Assembly (NCBI GenBank): GCA_051418055.1 | Contig: JBPRGH010000007.1 | Span: 1-64,000, forward strand | Length of the DNA stretch: 64,000 bases | Direction: 5' to 3' | Source of the DNA: JBPRGH01 sp051418055 | GTDB taxonomy: Bacteria > Bacteroidota > Bacteroidia > Cytophagales > Cyclobacteriaceae | Shown: positions 1-8,565 of the stretch, one piece after another | Position numbering within the stretch: position 1 is the first letter of the stretch | Layout of the letters: each line of letters opens with the position of its first letter | The notes under the pieces: generated by a model | Told to the model about the DNA's origin: nothing | Databases searched by the model: none | The model's input: only the letters and a program-made list of their open reading frames with translations | Made by a program: the position numbers and the translations under genes

Positions 1-2
1 GC

Positions 3-539
3 GTTCTCCATGCCGGAGTAGTGATAGGCAGTGATGGATTTGGATTCGCACCGCAAAAAGACGGCACTTACAAAACCATTCCGCAGCTTGGAAATGTGAT
101 AGTAGAAGATAATGTGAGTATTGGAGCGAATACCACTATTGACTGCGCAACTCTGTTTGGTGACTCCACAGTAGTAGAAAATGGTGTAAAATTGGATAAT
201 CTAATACAAATTGGGCATAACGTTCAAATAGGAAAAAATACTGTAATAGCTGCTCAGGCAGGCATTTCAGGGTCAACTAAACTTGGTGAAAATTGTATTA
301 TTGGTGGTCAGGCAGGCATTGCAGGGCATTTAGTACTTGCCGATAAAACAGGTGTAGGTGCTCAATCAGGAGTCCCTAAATCTACTCATGAAGGACAAAA
401 AATATTTGGAAGCCCGGGCTTTGAATTAAATAAATTTTTACGTTCCTATACTATTTTTAGAAAATTACCAGATTTGGAATCACGTTTAAAGGAACTTGAA
501 GAAAAAATTTTAACTTTGCCGACATTTCAGGAAAAGTAA
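3..539 (+). CDS. lpxD: LpxD, UDP-3-O-acyl-glucosamine N-acyltransferase (5'-truncated by window)
   Basis: This enzyme adds the second (N-linked) 3-hydroxyacyl chain to UDP-3-O-acyl-glucosamine in lipid A synthesis, in the cytoplasm. Only the C-terminal half is present: the reading frame is open from base 3 with no start, so the gene begins outside the window. The visible part starts with VLHAGVVIGSDGFGFA, the highly conserved LpxD segment, followed by left-handed beta-helix hexapeptide repeats (for example IGHNVQIGKNTVI) and a C-terminal helical region. The GTG at 21 lies inside the conserved segment and is not a start. Its stop abuts the ATG of lpxC-fabZ, so the two are co-transcribed. Confidence 0.93.
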   Translation, partial: VLHAGVVIGSDGFGFAPQKDGTYKTIPQLGNVIVEDNVSIGANTTIDCATLFGDSTVVENGVKLDNLIQIGHNVQIGKNTVIAAQAGISGSTKLGENCIIGGQAGIAGHLVLADKTGVGAQSGVPKSTHEGQKIFGSPGFELNKFLRSYTIFRKLPDLESRLKELEEKILTLPTFQEK

Positions 540-1934
540 ATGAATATTAAGCAGCACACCCTTAAAAAATCGGTAGAACTCAATGGTGTCGGATTACATA
601 CAGGAGTGATTACCCGTATGACATTTTTGCCCGCAAAGCCCGATCATGGAATTAAATTTCAGCGAGTGGACCTTGAAGGACAACCTGTCATTGATGCCGA
701 TTGTGATAATGTAGTAGATGTAAGTCGTGGAACCACTTTGGAACAATCTGGTGCTCGTGTACAGACTGTAGAGCATGTATTGGCGGCTCTTGTAGGTTTA
801 CAGATAGATAATGTACTTATTCAACTTGATGGCCCGGAACCTCCGATAATGGATGGAAGTTCCAAACCCTTTATTGATGTATTAAAAAAAGTGGGTACGG
901 AAGAGCAAAATGCTTTGAGAGACTTCTTCGAAGTACAGGAAAGTATTTTTTATCGCGACCACTCCAAAGATATTGAAATTGCTGCCCTGCCTCTTGATGA
1001 TTACAGGGTAACAGTAATGATAGATTATAATAGCCGTGTATTAGGTAGCCAGCATGCTTCATTAAATCATATTTCTCAATTTGAAGAAGAAATAGCTTCC
1101 TGCCGTACATTCTGCTTTTTACATGAGCTGGAGATGCTTCATAAAAATAACCTGATCAAAGGTGGTGATCTTAATAATGCAATTGTCGTTGTAGATCGTG
1201 TTATTGAAGATCATGAGCTGGATAGTATTGCAAAGCTTTTTAATAAACCAAAGGTTGAGGTAAAAGAGGAAGGTATCCTTAATAATGTAGAATTGCGTTA
1301 CAGAAATGAACCTGCACGCCATAAACTTCTGGATGTTGTTGGTGATCTTGCTTTGGTAGGCAGACCGATTAAAGCTCAAATACTTGCAGCCCGGCCCGGA
1401 CATGCTGCTAATGTTGCTTTTGCCAAAAAATTAAAAAAGGCAATGACTTCTTCAGCTAAACAGGACCGTCCAAAATATAATCCTAACCTGCCCCCAGTAT
1501 ATGATATCAATACCATAAGCAATATTCTCCCACATCGTTATCCATTCCTTCTAATTGACAAGATCATTCATCTTAATGAAGAATCCGTAACAGGTGTTAA
1601 AAATGTAACTATAAACGAACCATTTTTTCAGGGCCATTTCCCGGGAAATCCTGTAATGCCTGGTGTTTTACAGGTAGAAGCAATGGCTCAGGTTGGTGGT
1701 GTACTTGTACTTAATACAGTACCAGATCCGGATAATTACTGGACATACTTCTTGGGAATAGAAAATTTCAGATTTAGAAAAATGGTTTCACCTGGTGATA
1801 CACTGATCTTTAAATGTGATCTATTGGGACCGATAAAGAGAGGCATTGCCCGGATGACCGGACGTGCTTATGTGGGTAATACTTTGGTGTGTGAAGGCAC
1901 AATGACAGCTAGTATAGTTAAAAAAAATTCATGA
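540..1934 (+). CDS. lpxC-fabZ: Bifunctional LpxC deacetylase / FabZ dehydratase
   Basis: A fusion of the committed lipid A enzyme, UDP-3-O-acyl-GlcNAc deacetylase, with 3-hydroxyacyl-ACP dehydratase of fatty acid synthesis. Residues 1 to about 305 are LpxC: the zinc ligands are H79 (in VEHVLAAL), H261 and D265 (in RHKLLDVVGDLAL), with H288 in RPGHAAN as the likely general acid. Residues about 320-464 are a hot-dog FabZ domain with catalytic H366 (GHFPGNP) and E380 (PGVLQVEAMAQ). The fusion is typical of Bacteroidota and joins two enzymes that draw on the same hydroxyacyl-ACP pool. It starts directly after the lpxD stop and overlaps lpxA by 4 bases (ATGA). Confidence 0.97.
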   Translation: MNIKQHTLKKSVELNGVGLHTGVITRMTFLPAKPDHGIKFQRVDLEGQPVIDADCDNVVDVSRGTTLEQSGARVQTVEHVLAALVGLQIDNVLIQLDGPEPPIMDGSSKPFIDVLKKVGTEEQNALRDFFEVQESIFYRDHSKDIEIAALPLDDYRVTVMIDYNSRVLGSQHASLNHISQFEEEIASCRTFCFLHELEMLHKNNLIKGGDLNNAIVVVDRVIEDHELDSIAKLFNKPKVEVKEEGILNNVELRYRNEPARHKLLDVVGDLALVGRPIKAQILAARPGHAANVAFAKKLKKAMTSSAKQDRPKYNPNLPPVYDINTISNILPHRYPFLLIDKIIHLNEESVTGVKNVTINEPFFQGHFPGNPVMPGVLQVEAMAQVGGVLVLNTVPDPDNYWTYFLGIENFRFRKMVSPGDTLIFKCDLLGPIKRGIARMTGRAYVGNTLVCEGTMTASIVKKNS

Positions 1935-2710
1935 ACCAGCCATTAGCATATATACATCCTCAAGCCAAAATAGCTCATAATGTAGTGATTGAGCCTTTCT
2001 CAACTATACATAAAAATGTAGTGATTGAGGAAGGAACCTGGATTGGCCCAAATGTCACTATTTTTGAGGGTGCCAGAATAGGTAAGAATGTAAAAATTTA
2101 CCCTGGCGCTTCAATATCCGCTCCTCCACAAGATCTTAAATATCGTGGTGAAGAAACAGAAACTTATATCGGAGACAACACGGTAATTCGCGAATATGTG
2201 ACAATGAGCCGCGGGACCACAGACAGGAACAAAACAGTTATAGGGAAAAACAACCTTTTAATGGCTTATGTGCATGTTGCACATGATTGTATTATTGGCA
2301 ATAACTGTATAATAGCCAATGCTGTCCAGATAGCCGGTCATGTTATAATTGACGATTTTGCAATTATTGGCGGTTCCAGTGCAATCCATCAGTTTGTGAA
2401 GGTTGGTGCCCATGTTATGGTATCGGGAGGTTCTCTTGTAAGAAAAGATATTCCTCCGTTTACAAAAGCAGCAAGAGAACCACTAACCTATTGTGGTATT
2501 AATTCTATAGGTTTAAGAAGAAGAGGCTATAGCTCTGATAAAATAAACGAAATCCAGGAGATCTACCGGTATATTTTTTTAAAGGGGCTTAACAACAGTA
2601 AAGCTGTTGATCTTGTAGAGCTGGAGCTAAAAAGCTCCAAAGAAAGAGATGAAATAGTTAACTTTATAAGAAGCTCAGACCGTGGTGTCATGAAAGGATA
2701 TGCTTCCTGA
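1931..2710 (+). CDS. lpxA: LpxA, acyl-ACP--UDP-GlcNAc O-acyltransferase
   Basis: This protein performs the first step of lipid A synthesis, moving a 3-hydroxyacyl chain from ACP to UDP-GlcNAc. At 259 aa it has the usual family length. The N-terminal two thirds are left-handed beta-helix repeats. The AYVHVAHDCIIGNN segment carries H115 and H118, matching the E. coli H122/H125 pair, of which the second is the catalytic base. The C-terminal part is helical. It overlaps the lpxC-fabZ stop by 4 bases, so the order lpxD, lpxC-fabZ, lpxA forms one translationally coupled lipid A operon. Confidence 0.97.
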   Translation: MNQPLAYIHPQAKIAHNVVIEPFSTIHKNVVIEEGTWIGPNVTIFEGARIGKNVKIYPGASISAPPQDLKYRGEETETYIGDNTVIREYVTMSRGTTDRNKTVIGKNNLLMAYVHVAHDCIIGNNCIIANAVQIAGHVIIDDFAIIGGSSAIHQFVKVGAHVMVSGGSLVRKDIPPFTKAAREPLTYCGINSIGLRRRGYSSDKINEIQEIYRYIFLKGLNNSKAVDLVELELKSSKERDEIVNFIRSSDRGVMKGYAS

Positions 2711-2715
2711 TTTCT

Positions 2716-3327
2716 ATGGAGATCATCCTTGAAAATATTAGCAAGCGCTATATTCATGAATGGATTTTTAAACATATTTCAGTTAAAATAGAAGCCGGCA
2801 GTAAGTGGGCTATTGTAGGCCCTAACGGTTCCGGAAAATCTACCCTTTTACAAATTATTTCTGCATTTCGTTTACCCTCAGGTGGTAAAATATCCTATAT
2901 TTCCCAGGGAAATAATTTAGATGCTGACCTTGTCTATTCAAAAATAAATTTTGTATCCCCGTACCTTGAGCTAATTGAAGAATTTACCTTAAAAGAGCTT
3001 CTCGATTTTCATTTCTCCTGGCGTAAAAAAATTATGGAATATGATCAGATCACAAGCTTGTTTAATCTGGAAAAAGCCCTCCATAAACCTATAAAATATT
3101 TCTCTTCAGGTATGAAGCAAAGGCTTAAGCTTGCTCTGGCATTTGGCACTGAATCATCAGTCCTTCTTCTAGATGAACCAACAGCAAATCTTGATGCTGC
3201 CGGAATAGAAATTTATCAGCATTGCATCAATGATTTACTTTACAACAGAACATTAGTAATTGCATCCAATGATCCTGATGAATATAAAATGTGTAAAAGC
3301 TTTATTGAAATAAATAAACATAAATGA
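2716..3327 (+). CDS. Orphan ABC-type ATPase with altered Q- and H-loops
   Basis: A stand-alone nucleotide-binding subunit of 203 aa. It has a Walker A (GPNGSGKST, residues 35-43), a signature motif (SSGMKQR, 130-136) and a Walker B followed by a D-loop (VLLLDEPTANLD, 149-160). Two normally invariant positions differ: the Q-loop glutamine position reads FVSPY (S81) and the switch histidine position reads ASND (N185). No permease gene is adjacent. It starts 5 bases after lpxA and so is probably the last gene of the lipid A operon. The partner and substrate cannot be told from the sequence; a role linked to the envelope is only an inference from position. Confidence 0.85.
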   Translation: MEIILENISKRYIHEWIFKHISVKIEAGSKWAIVGPNGSGKSTLLQIISAFRLPSGGKISYISQGNNLDADLVYSKINFVSPYLELIEEFTLKELLDFHFSWRKKIMEYDQITSLFNLEKALHKPIKYFSSGMKQRLKLALAFGTESSVLLLDEPTANLDAAGIEIYQHCINDLLYNRTLVIASNDPDEYKMCKSFIEINKHK

Positions 3328-3409
3328 GTTTTTATGATTTAATACTGAAATAATATTGTAAAACTTTTTATATTGCACACAAAAGCAAGATTCAACTAAA
3401 ATATATCTC

Positions 3410-3919
3410 ATGAAAAAACTTAATTATCTTTTTTTATCTGTTATAGCGGTGGTTTTTTTAACACTCGTCAGCTGTGGTGATGATGATCCTGGTGTTACTC
3501 CCATTGAAGCTGTTAAAGAACGTCTTGCAGGAACATGGGCTGTGGATGCCTCAAACACTACGAGTAAAGTACTTTTTGGTACTGAAGACCGTACCGACGG
3601 ATATACTAATTTTGCTTTAACGTTTAATCTAAGTGGGCTGGATATTCCTGGTGGCAGCTATACCACTACACTTGTAGATGAGCCAGATCCATGGCCTTCT
3701 AGCGGAACCTGGACTTTCACAAATCCTGATAATATTACTGATCCGGCAGCTACTACATTTCAGATTACTAGAGGTGACGGGGTTGTTATTGATGTAAATC
3801 TGACTGAAACTACACTTGAATTAAATTTCAGTTATGACCAGTCTGTTCATGCCGGAGATGATAATCGTATAAAAGCTGTTGATGGAGAATGGACATTCGT
3901 ACTTGTAAAGCAGAATTAA
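3410..3919 (+). CDS. Small lipoprotein, beta-rich, unknown function
   Basis: A 169-aa predicted lipoprotein. A signal peptide of about 21 residues ends in a lipobox (LVSC), giving a lipidated C22 followed by GDDD, an acidic start common in Bacteroidota surface lipoproteins. The mature part looks like a single small beta-rich domain in which a GTWAVD motif near the start and EWTFVLVK at the end suggest the lipocalin-like families often seen in these bacteria. That family placement is a guess. It is separated from the lipid A operon by 82 bases and faces mutS2 across a shared terminator. Confidence 0.75.
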   Translation: MKKLNYLFLSVIAVVFLTLVSCGDDDPGVTPIEAVKERLAGTWAVDASNTTSKVLFGTEDRTDGYTNFALTFNLSGLDIPGGSYTTTLVDEPDPWPSSGTWTFTNPDNITDPAATTFQITRGDGVVIDVNLTETTLELNFSYDQSVHAGDDNRIKAVDGEWTFVLVKQN

Positions 3920-3939
3920 AATATTTAAATGAAAAATAA

Positions 3940-3977
3940 AAAAAGTGCCTTCAGAATCCTGAGGCACTTTTTTTTAT
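3940..3977. terminator. Bidirectional terminator between the lipoprotein gene and mutS2
   Basis: The arms AGTGCCTtCAG and CTGAGGCACT pair with one bulged T around a 4-base loop, with an A-run before and a T-run after. It can therefore end transcription of the plus-strand lipoprotein gene and of mutS2 arriving from the other side. The T-run overlaps the last bases of mutS2. Confidence 0.85.
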
Positions 3978-6340
3978 TCCTCAAGGGTTACAACAGTAAT
4001 CCCTGCTCCTCCCCTCTCAATATGCTCATCAGCCACACGCTCTATGCGGGAATATCCTTTTAGATGATTACGTACCAGATCTTTTAATACACCATTACCT
4101 TTACCATGTAAAATCTTAATCTCCTGCGCCCCGGCTAATAAAGCATCATCGAGATATTTATCAACAAGAGGCAATGCTTCTTCCGCCCGCTTACCACGAA
4201 TATCCAGCGTGCTTCTGAATTCCATAACTTTTGAAGATATATCAGCTGTGGCTCGTCGTGTTGCCTGAGTTTTCTTTATCTCGCGTTTGCTAGTCTTTTT
4301 CAGGCGGTCGATTTTAATTAAGCTCTTAAGGTCACCTATTCTAACTTCTGCTTTTTTTCCCTGTATATCAATCACTTCACCTGCTGCACTGCTCCCGATT
4401 ACCTCAACAATATCACCTTTTTTTATAGGTGAAAGGTCTACCTCTTTTTCCTCACGTTCAGCCTTTTTATGCTTTTCTTTAAAAGAGGAAAGCTGCTCTC
4501 TTATTCTCTTTGTTTCCTTCTTTTCTGCCTTATTCTCTTTAATATGGCGGATTGTCTTTTCAATTTCCCGGTTTGCTTTTGCCACTAGTGTAGCAGCCTC
4601 TTCCTTTGCTTTATTGAGGATCTGCTTTTGGCTTTTATCGATATCTTCTTTAAGTCGCTTATACTCGTTAATTATTTTCAGAGATTCTTCCTCTCTCCTC
4701 TCCAGTGTTTTCTCCCTTTCCTGAATACTTCTTAACTGCTCCTGCAGGTTTGACAATGCTTTGTCATACTCCACCATCTCTCTTCCCAACAGATCTTTTG
4801 CCTTACTTATTACATCATCAGGAAGACCGGTATTCCTTGCTATTTCAAGTGCATGAGAACTTCCGGGTTTTCCCACCGAAAGCTGGTATAGTGGGCGTAA
4901 GTTCTTCATATCAAAACGCATGGCAGCATTTACGATCCCGTCTCTATTTTCAGCATAAGATTTTAAGTTGGCATAATGTGTGGTAATTATCCCTTTTATG
5001 GATTCCTTCATAAGCTTTGAAAGTATACTTTCTGCAAGGGCTCCTCCAAACTGTGGTTCCGTTCCACTTCCAAACTCATCAATTAAAACTAAAGACGAAG
5101 CATCAACATGCTCAATCATATGCCGCATATTATGAAGATGGGAACTATAGGTACTTAGATCATTCTCTATGGATTGCTCATCCCCTATATCTATAAATAT
5201 TTTAGTAAATACACCAAAAATTGAACCCTCATTAGCAGGAATATAAAGCCCTGCCTGAAACATAAATTGAAGCATGGCCACAGTTTTTAATGCAACCGAT
5301 TTACCTCCCGCATTGGGTCCGCTAATCAATATTACTCTTTGCCCTTCTGTCAGCTCAAGGTCTAAAGGAACAATATCGTGATCAGTTATTATTAACAGCG
5401 GATGACGGGCTTGCCTGATCTTTATGACAGGCTGTTCAATAGTTTCAGGTTTAATAGCTTTTAACCTATCCGCAAGCCGCATCTTTGCCCTCAAAAAATC
5501 TATCTCACCAAGAAAATAGATGATATCAAAAAGAACGTTCCTGTTTTCATTAACTTCTCTTGATAACCTTTTTAATATTTTAATAACCTCTCTCCGCTCC
5601 TCATACTCCAGCTCCCGCTGCCTGTTATTACCTTCCAGTACTGCTGTGGGCTCTATATATACTGTCTGTCCTGTAGCAGATTCATCATGGACAAAACCTT
5701 TTATTCTGCGTTTTGCCTCAGCAAATAACGGAATTACCATTCTGCCGTCCCTTACAGTAATTGATGCTCCTTCTGGGACCCAGCCTTCACTGCGTGCATT
5801 GCGGAAAATTAAATTTATCGTTTTTCGAATCTGCTGCTGATTCTGGTCCAGCTGCTTCCTAAGTTTATTTAATTCCGGACTTGCATGATCATCTACTTCT
5901 CCTTTATCTGTAAATACCTTTTCCAGATCTCTCAATAGTGGAACAGGAAAAGCTATTGTTGAATAAAGCTCTCTCAGATATAGCGTCTCATGCTTATGCA
6001 GAATACTCAATAACTCTTTGGAGGTGCGCAAAAGTGAGCGAAGACCTATAAAAGTATCTATTTCCCACCAGGAGTTTTCTGCAGATAATTCATGAATTTC
6101 TTTTTTTAGATCAAAATATCCCTGCTCAGGGAGTGTATTCCCTTCCTCATGAACCAGTCTTATCAGTTCTTCAAGCTGGTTAAGCTGATGTTTAATTTTT
6201 TCAAGGTCTTTTTGTACCCTTAGGTTTTCAACTTTTTTTCTTCCAAGTTCTGAGGAACAATACTGCTTTAACAGTTCTCGGATCTTTGAAAATCCAATTT
6301 TTTCTTCAAAATTATCCGGATAGAAATGTATAAAACTCAT
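3974..6340 (-). CDS. mutS2: MutS2 family ATPase/endonuclease
   Basis: A MutS2 protein of 788 aa, the family size. These ATPases act on branched DNA to limit recombination, and in some bacteria also on collided ribosomes. The N-terminal part is the MutS core and lever. The ATPase has Walker A GPNAGGKS at residues 341-348 and Walker B LVLIDEFGSGTEP near 420. A long charged coiled coil (about 515-640) follows. The C-terminal Smr nuclease domain has the LDIRGKR and HGKGNG motifs (about 710-788). Its start overlaps the stop of the upstream DUF4296 gene by 4 bases, so the two are coupled. Confidence 0.95.
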   Translation of the reverse strand: MSFIHFYPDNFEEKIGFSKIRELLKQYCSSELGRKKVENLRVQKDLEKIKHQLNQLEELIRLVHEEGNTLPEQGYFDLKKEIHELSAENSWWEIDTFIGLRSLLRTSKELLSILHKHETLYLRELYSTIAFPVPLLRDLEKVFTDKGEVDDHASPELNKLRKQLDQNQQQIRKTINLIFRNARSEGWVPEGASITVRDGRMVIPLFAEAKRRIKGFVHDESATGQTVYIEPTAVLEGNNRQRELEYEERREVIKILKRLSREVNENRNVLFDIIYFLGEIDFLRAKMRLADRLKAIKPETIEQPVIKIRQARHPLLIITDHDIVPLDLELTEGQRVILISGPNAGGKSVALKTVAMLQFMFQAGLYIPANEGSIFGVFTKIFIDIGDEQSIENDLSTYSSHLHNMRHMIEHVDASSLVLIDEFGSGTEPQFGGALAESILSKLMKESIKGIITTHYANLKSYAENRDGIVNAAMRFDMKNLRPLYQLSVGKPGSSHALEIARNTGLPDDVISKAKDLLGREMVEYDKALSNLQEQLRSIQEREKTLERREEESLKIINEYKRLKEDIDKSQKQILNKAKEEAATLVAKANREIEKTIRHIKENKAEKKETKRIREQLSSFKEKHKKAEREEKEVDLSPIKKGDIVEVIGSSAAGEVIDIQGKKAEVRIGDLKSLIKIDRLKKTSKREIKKTQATRRATADISSKVMEFRSTLDIRGKRAEEALPLVDKYLDDALLAGAQEIKILHGKGNGVLKDLVRNHLKGYSRIERVADEHIERGGAGITVVTLEE

Positions 6341-6696
6341 TCTTGCTCCTTTTCACCTGTTCGCTGCACCTTGAGATTCAATGAATCAAGGACCCTCGAA
6401 TAGATTTCATCCATAACTTCAGGCTGACGAAAATAATACTGCACATTTTGCCGGAAAACAGAATCCGATACATCATATTCTTCCAATATATCCTGCTTCA
6501 AAACCTCAAAAACTATTTTTGCACTGTCTCTTGGAAGACGTGGAGTATAATTTGCAACCTTAGCTTCCGTTATATAAACATCTAACAGGATATTCGTCAT
6601 TTCATCCTTAGATAAAACTTTTTCGGGAGTGTTATTTCCACCTGAACATGCTGATACTACTATTGCTAAACAAAGGACTGTTAATATTCTTATCAT
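6337..6696 (-). CDS. DUF4296-type lipoprotein
   Basis: A 119-aa predicted lipoprotein: a signal peptide with lipobox VSAC at residues 14-17, then a small all-alpha domain opening with a MTNILLDVYITEAKV-like helix, as in the Bacteroidota DUF4296 family. Its function is unknown. It is the upstream partner of mutS2, overlapping it by 4 bases. The two proteins should work in different compartments, so the linkage may reflect shared expression rather than a shared pathway. Confidence 0.8.
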   Translation of the reverse strand: MIRILTVLCLAIVVSACSGGNNTPEKVLSKDEMTNILLDVYITEAKVANYTPRLPRDSAKIVFEVLKQDILEEYDVSDSVFRQNVQYYFRQPEVMDEIYSRVLDSLNLKVQRTGEKEQE

Positions 6697-6767
6697 GATA
6701 ACGTAAAGATATTTGAACCATTCGTGTAATTAAAACTTAAAGACGCTTAAAATAGTATGAAAAATTT

Positions 6768-6775
6768 TATTTTTG
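6768..6775 (+). promoter_or_regulatory. Candidate -7 element for the DUF58/Bat operon
   Basis: TATTTTTG fits the Bacteroidota -7 consensus TAnnTTTG exactly and lies 19 bases before the ATG at 6795. No clear -33 TTTG is seen at the expected distance. Confidence 0.4.
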
Positions 6776-6794
6776 AAGATAGCAAAAGCTCATA

Positions 6795-7673
6795 ATGAAA
6801 AACCTGTTAAAGAAATTAAGAAAGTATGAAATTCAGATCCGCAAGGCTATTAATAGTCAGATGCAGGGCGATTTTCATTCAATCTTCAAAGGATCAGGGC
6901 TTGAATATGAGGATGTAAGAGCTTATCAGTATGGTGACGATATACGCACCATCGACTGGAATGTTTCGGCAAAAGGTCATGGAACCTTTGTAAAAACTTT
7001 TCGTGAAGAAAAAGAGCAAACGGTATTTTTTCTACTTGATGTAAGTGCATCACAGGAAATTGGCTCTTCGGGAAAGCAAAAAGTTGATATTGCGAAAGAA
7101 GTTTGTGGCGTACTCGCACTCTCAGCAGCCAAAGAAAATAGTAAGATAGGGCTGCTTTGTTTTTCCGATCAAAAAGAAAAATATGTAAAACCTGCAAAAG
7201 GGCCTAAACAAGCTTATGAAATTATTTATTCCCTGGTAAATTTAAAACCTGAATCAACAAAAACTGATCTAAATAAAAGCATTCTTTTTACCCTGAATAT
7301 GGTGAAGAAAAGAAGCGTGATTATTTTTATCAGCGATTTTATAGATGAAGGATATGAGCATACCCTAAAAGGGCTGGCAAGGAAACACGACCTTGTTATG
7401 ATCCGTATTACAGACAGAAGAGAAACGAACCTTCCAAAGCTTGGTATTGTACCTGTATATGATAAAGAAAGTGGAAAAACCAGTTGGGTTAACACCTCTT
7501 TTGGCTCTTTTCGGGAAAAGCTAAATAAAACGTATAAAGCCAGCGAAATGGAGCTTGGAAATTTTTGCAAGCGCCATCAAATTGACTTTATAAATATCGA
7601 TACAGAAGAGGATTACGTGCCACAACTTTTACGATTATTTAAAATAAGAAACAGAACAAGAAAAAGTGCGTAA
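6795..7673 (+). CDS. DUF58 domain protein (Bat operon)
   Basis: A 292-aa cytoplasmic DUF58 protein. It carries the typical opening RKYEIQIRKAINSQMQGDFHS, shortened here to its recognisable parts IRKAI and FHSIFKGSGLEYEDVR, and the segment IRTIDWNVSAKGHG, followed by a VWA-like half with FFLLDVSAS (about residues 75-83). Family members are usually encoded next to a MoxR-type AAA+ ATPase and VWA proteins in operons linked to stress tolerance and envelope maturation. Here no MoxR gene precedes it. It overlaps the next gene by 8 bases. Confidence 0.9.
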   Translation: MKNLLKKLRKYEIQIRKAINSQMQGDFHSIFKGSGLEYEDVRAYQYGDDIRTIDWNVSAKGHGTFVKTFREEKEQTVFFLLDVSASQEIGSSGKQKVDIAKEVCGVLALSAAKENSKIGLLCFSDQKEKYVKPAKGPKQAYEIIYSLVNLKPESTKTDLNKSILFTLNMVKKRSVIIFISDFIDEGYEHTLKGLARKHDLVMIRITDRRETNLPKLGIVPVYDKESGKTSWVNTSFGSFREKLNKTYKASEMELGNFCKRHQIDFINIDTEEDYVPQLLRLFKIRNRTRKSA

Positions 7674-8565
7674 ACTACTCCTTATTTTATTTATTTATAG
7701 CCCATTTGCCTTACAAGCACAGCAGATCAATCCAAAAGGTAAATTTCTTACTGACAGCATAAAACTGGGTATGGAGGTCCAATATTCCCTATCCGTTAGA
7801 TATCCGCGGGAGTTGGATATCGTTTTTCCTGATTCAACTTTTGATTACTCCCCACTTGAATTTGAAAGTAAGAAGTATTTCCCTACCACAACAGACAGTC
7901 TTTACAGCTATGACAGTGTCATTTATACCTTAACAACCTTTGAGGTGGATTCCATACAGTACCTTCAGTTACCCATATTTGTGGTTTCTGGAGGCGATAG
8001 TTCGTCTTTTTATCCTGCAGAGGATTCTATTATTTTACATCATGTAGTAAAAGAAATTCCGGATACGGTGGAGGTTGATAAACTGGCATTAAAAGAGAAC
8101 ACCTCCTATCTCCCTCTATCTCTACAATTTAATTACCCTTATCTCATTATAGGGATTATCATTTTTGTCATAACAGGTCTCTTGATCTTGATAATTTTCG
8201 GTAAACGGATCAGAAAATGGTGGCAGTTAAAAAGGTTGAGAAAACAGTATCATTCATTTAAAGAAAAATTTGAAAATATAAAAAATAATCCGGAGTATAA
8301 TAAACCAGAGGTAGTATTAGAGGCTTTATCAGTTTGGAAGAAATATATGGAAAAGCTTACAAGCAGGCCGTATCGTCAGCTGACAACTAAAGAGATCTAT
8401 ATCAGGGAAAAAGAGGAAGCATTACGTGAATCCCTGCGCCAGGCTGATCGCGCTGTTTATAGTGGAAAAGCAAGCACCGGGGAACTTCAGCCTTATTATC
8501 AGGAGTTAGAGAGTTATGCTAACAAACAGTTTAACATAAGAGCCGAGGAGATAAAAAATGCTTGA
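7666..8565 (+). CDS. BatD-like membrane protein of the Bat operon
   Basis: A 299-aa protein starting at GTG, chosen because the frame gives a clean signal peptide (RKLLLILFIYSPFALQA) and overlaps DUF58 by only 8 bases. After the signal comes a periplasmic beta-rich region of about 130 residues, one transmembrane helix near 150-172 (YLIIGIIIFVITGLLILII), and a basic cytoplasmic helical tail. This layout resembles the BatD-like proteins encoded between DUF58 and VWA genes in Bacteroidota. It overlaps the VWA gene by 8 bases, so translation is coupled across the three-gene operon. Exact function is unknown. Confidence 0.75.
   Translation: MRKLLLILFIYSPFALQAQQINPKGKFLTDSIKLGMEVQYSLSVRYPRELDIVFPDSTFDYSPLEFESKKYFPTTTDSLYSYDSVIYTLTTFEVDSIQYLQLPIFVVSGGDSSSFYPAEDSIILHHVVKEIPDTVEVDKLALKENTSYLPLSLQFNYPYLIIGIIIFVITGLLILIIFGKRIRKWWQLKRLRKQYHSFKEKFENIKNNPEYNKPEVVLEALSVWKKYMEKLTSRPYRQLTTKEIYIREKEEALRESLRQADRAVYSGKASTGELQPYYQELESYANKQFNIRAEEIKNA

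Noticed and set aside
4287..4724. 145-aa plus-strand ORF rich in S, F and L
   Set aside because: It is the antisense shadow of the charged coiled coil and Smr linker of mutS2; composition is explained by the opposite strand.
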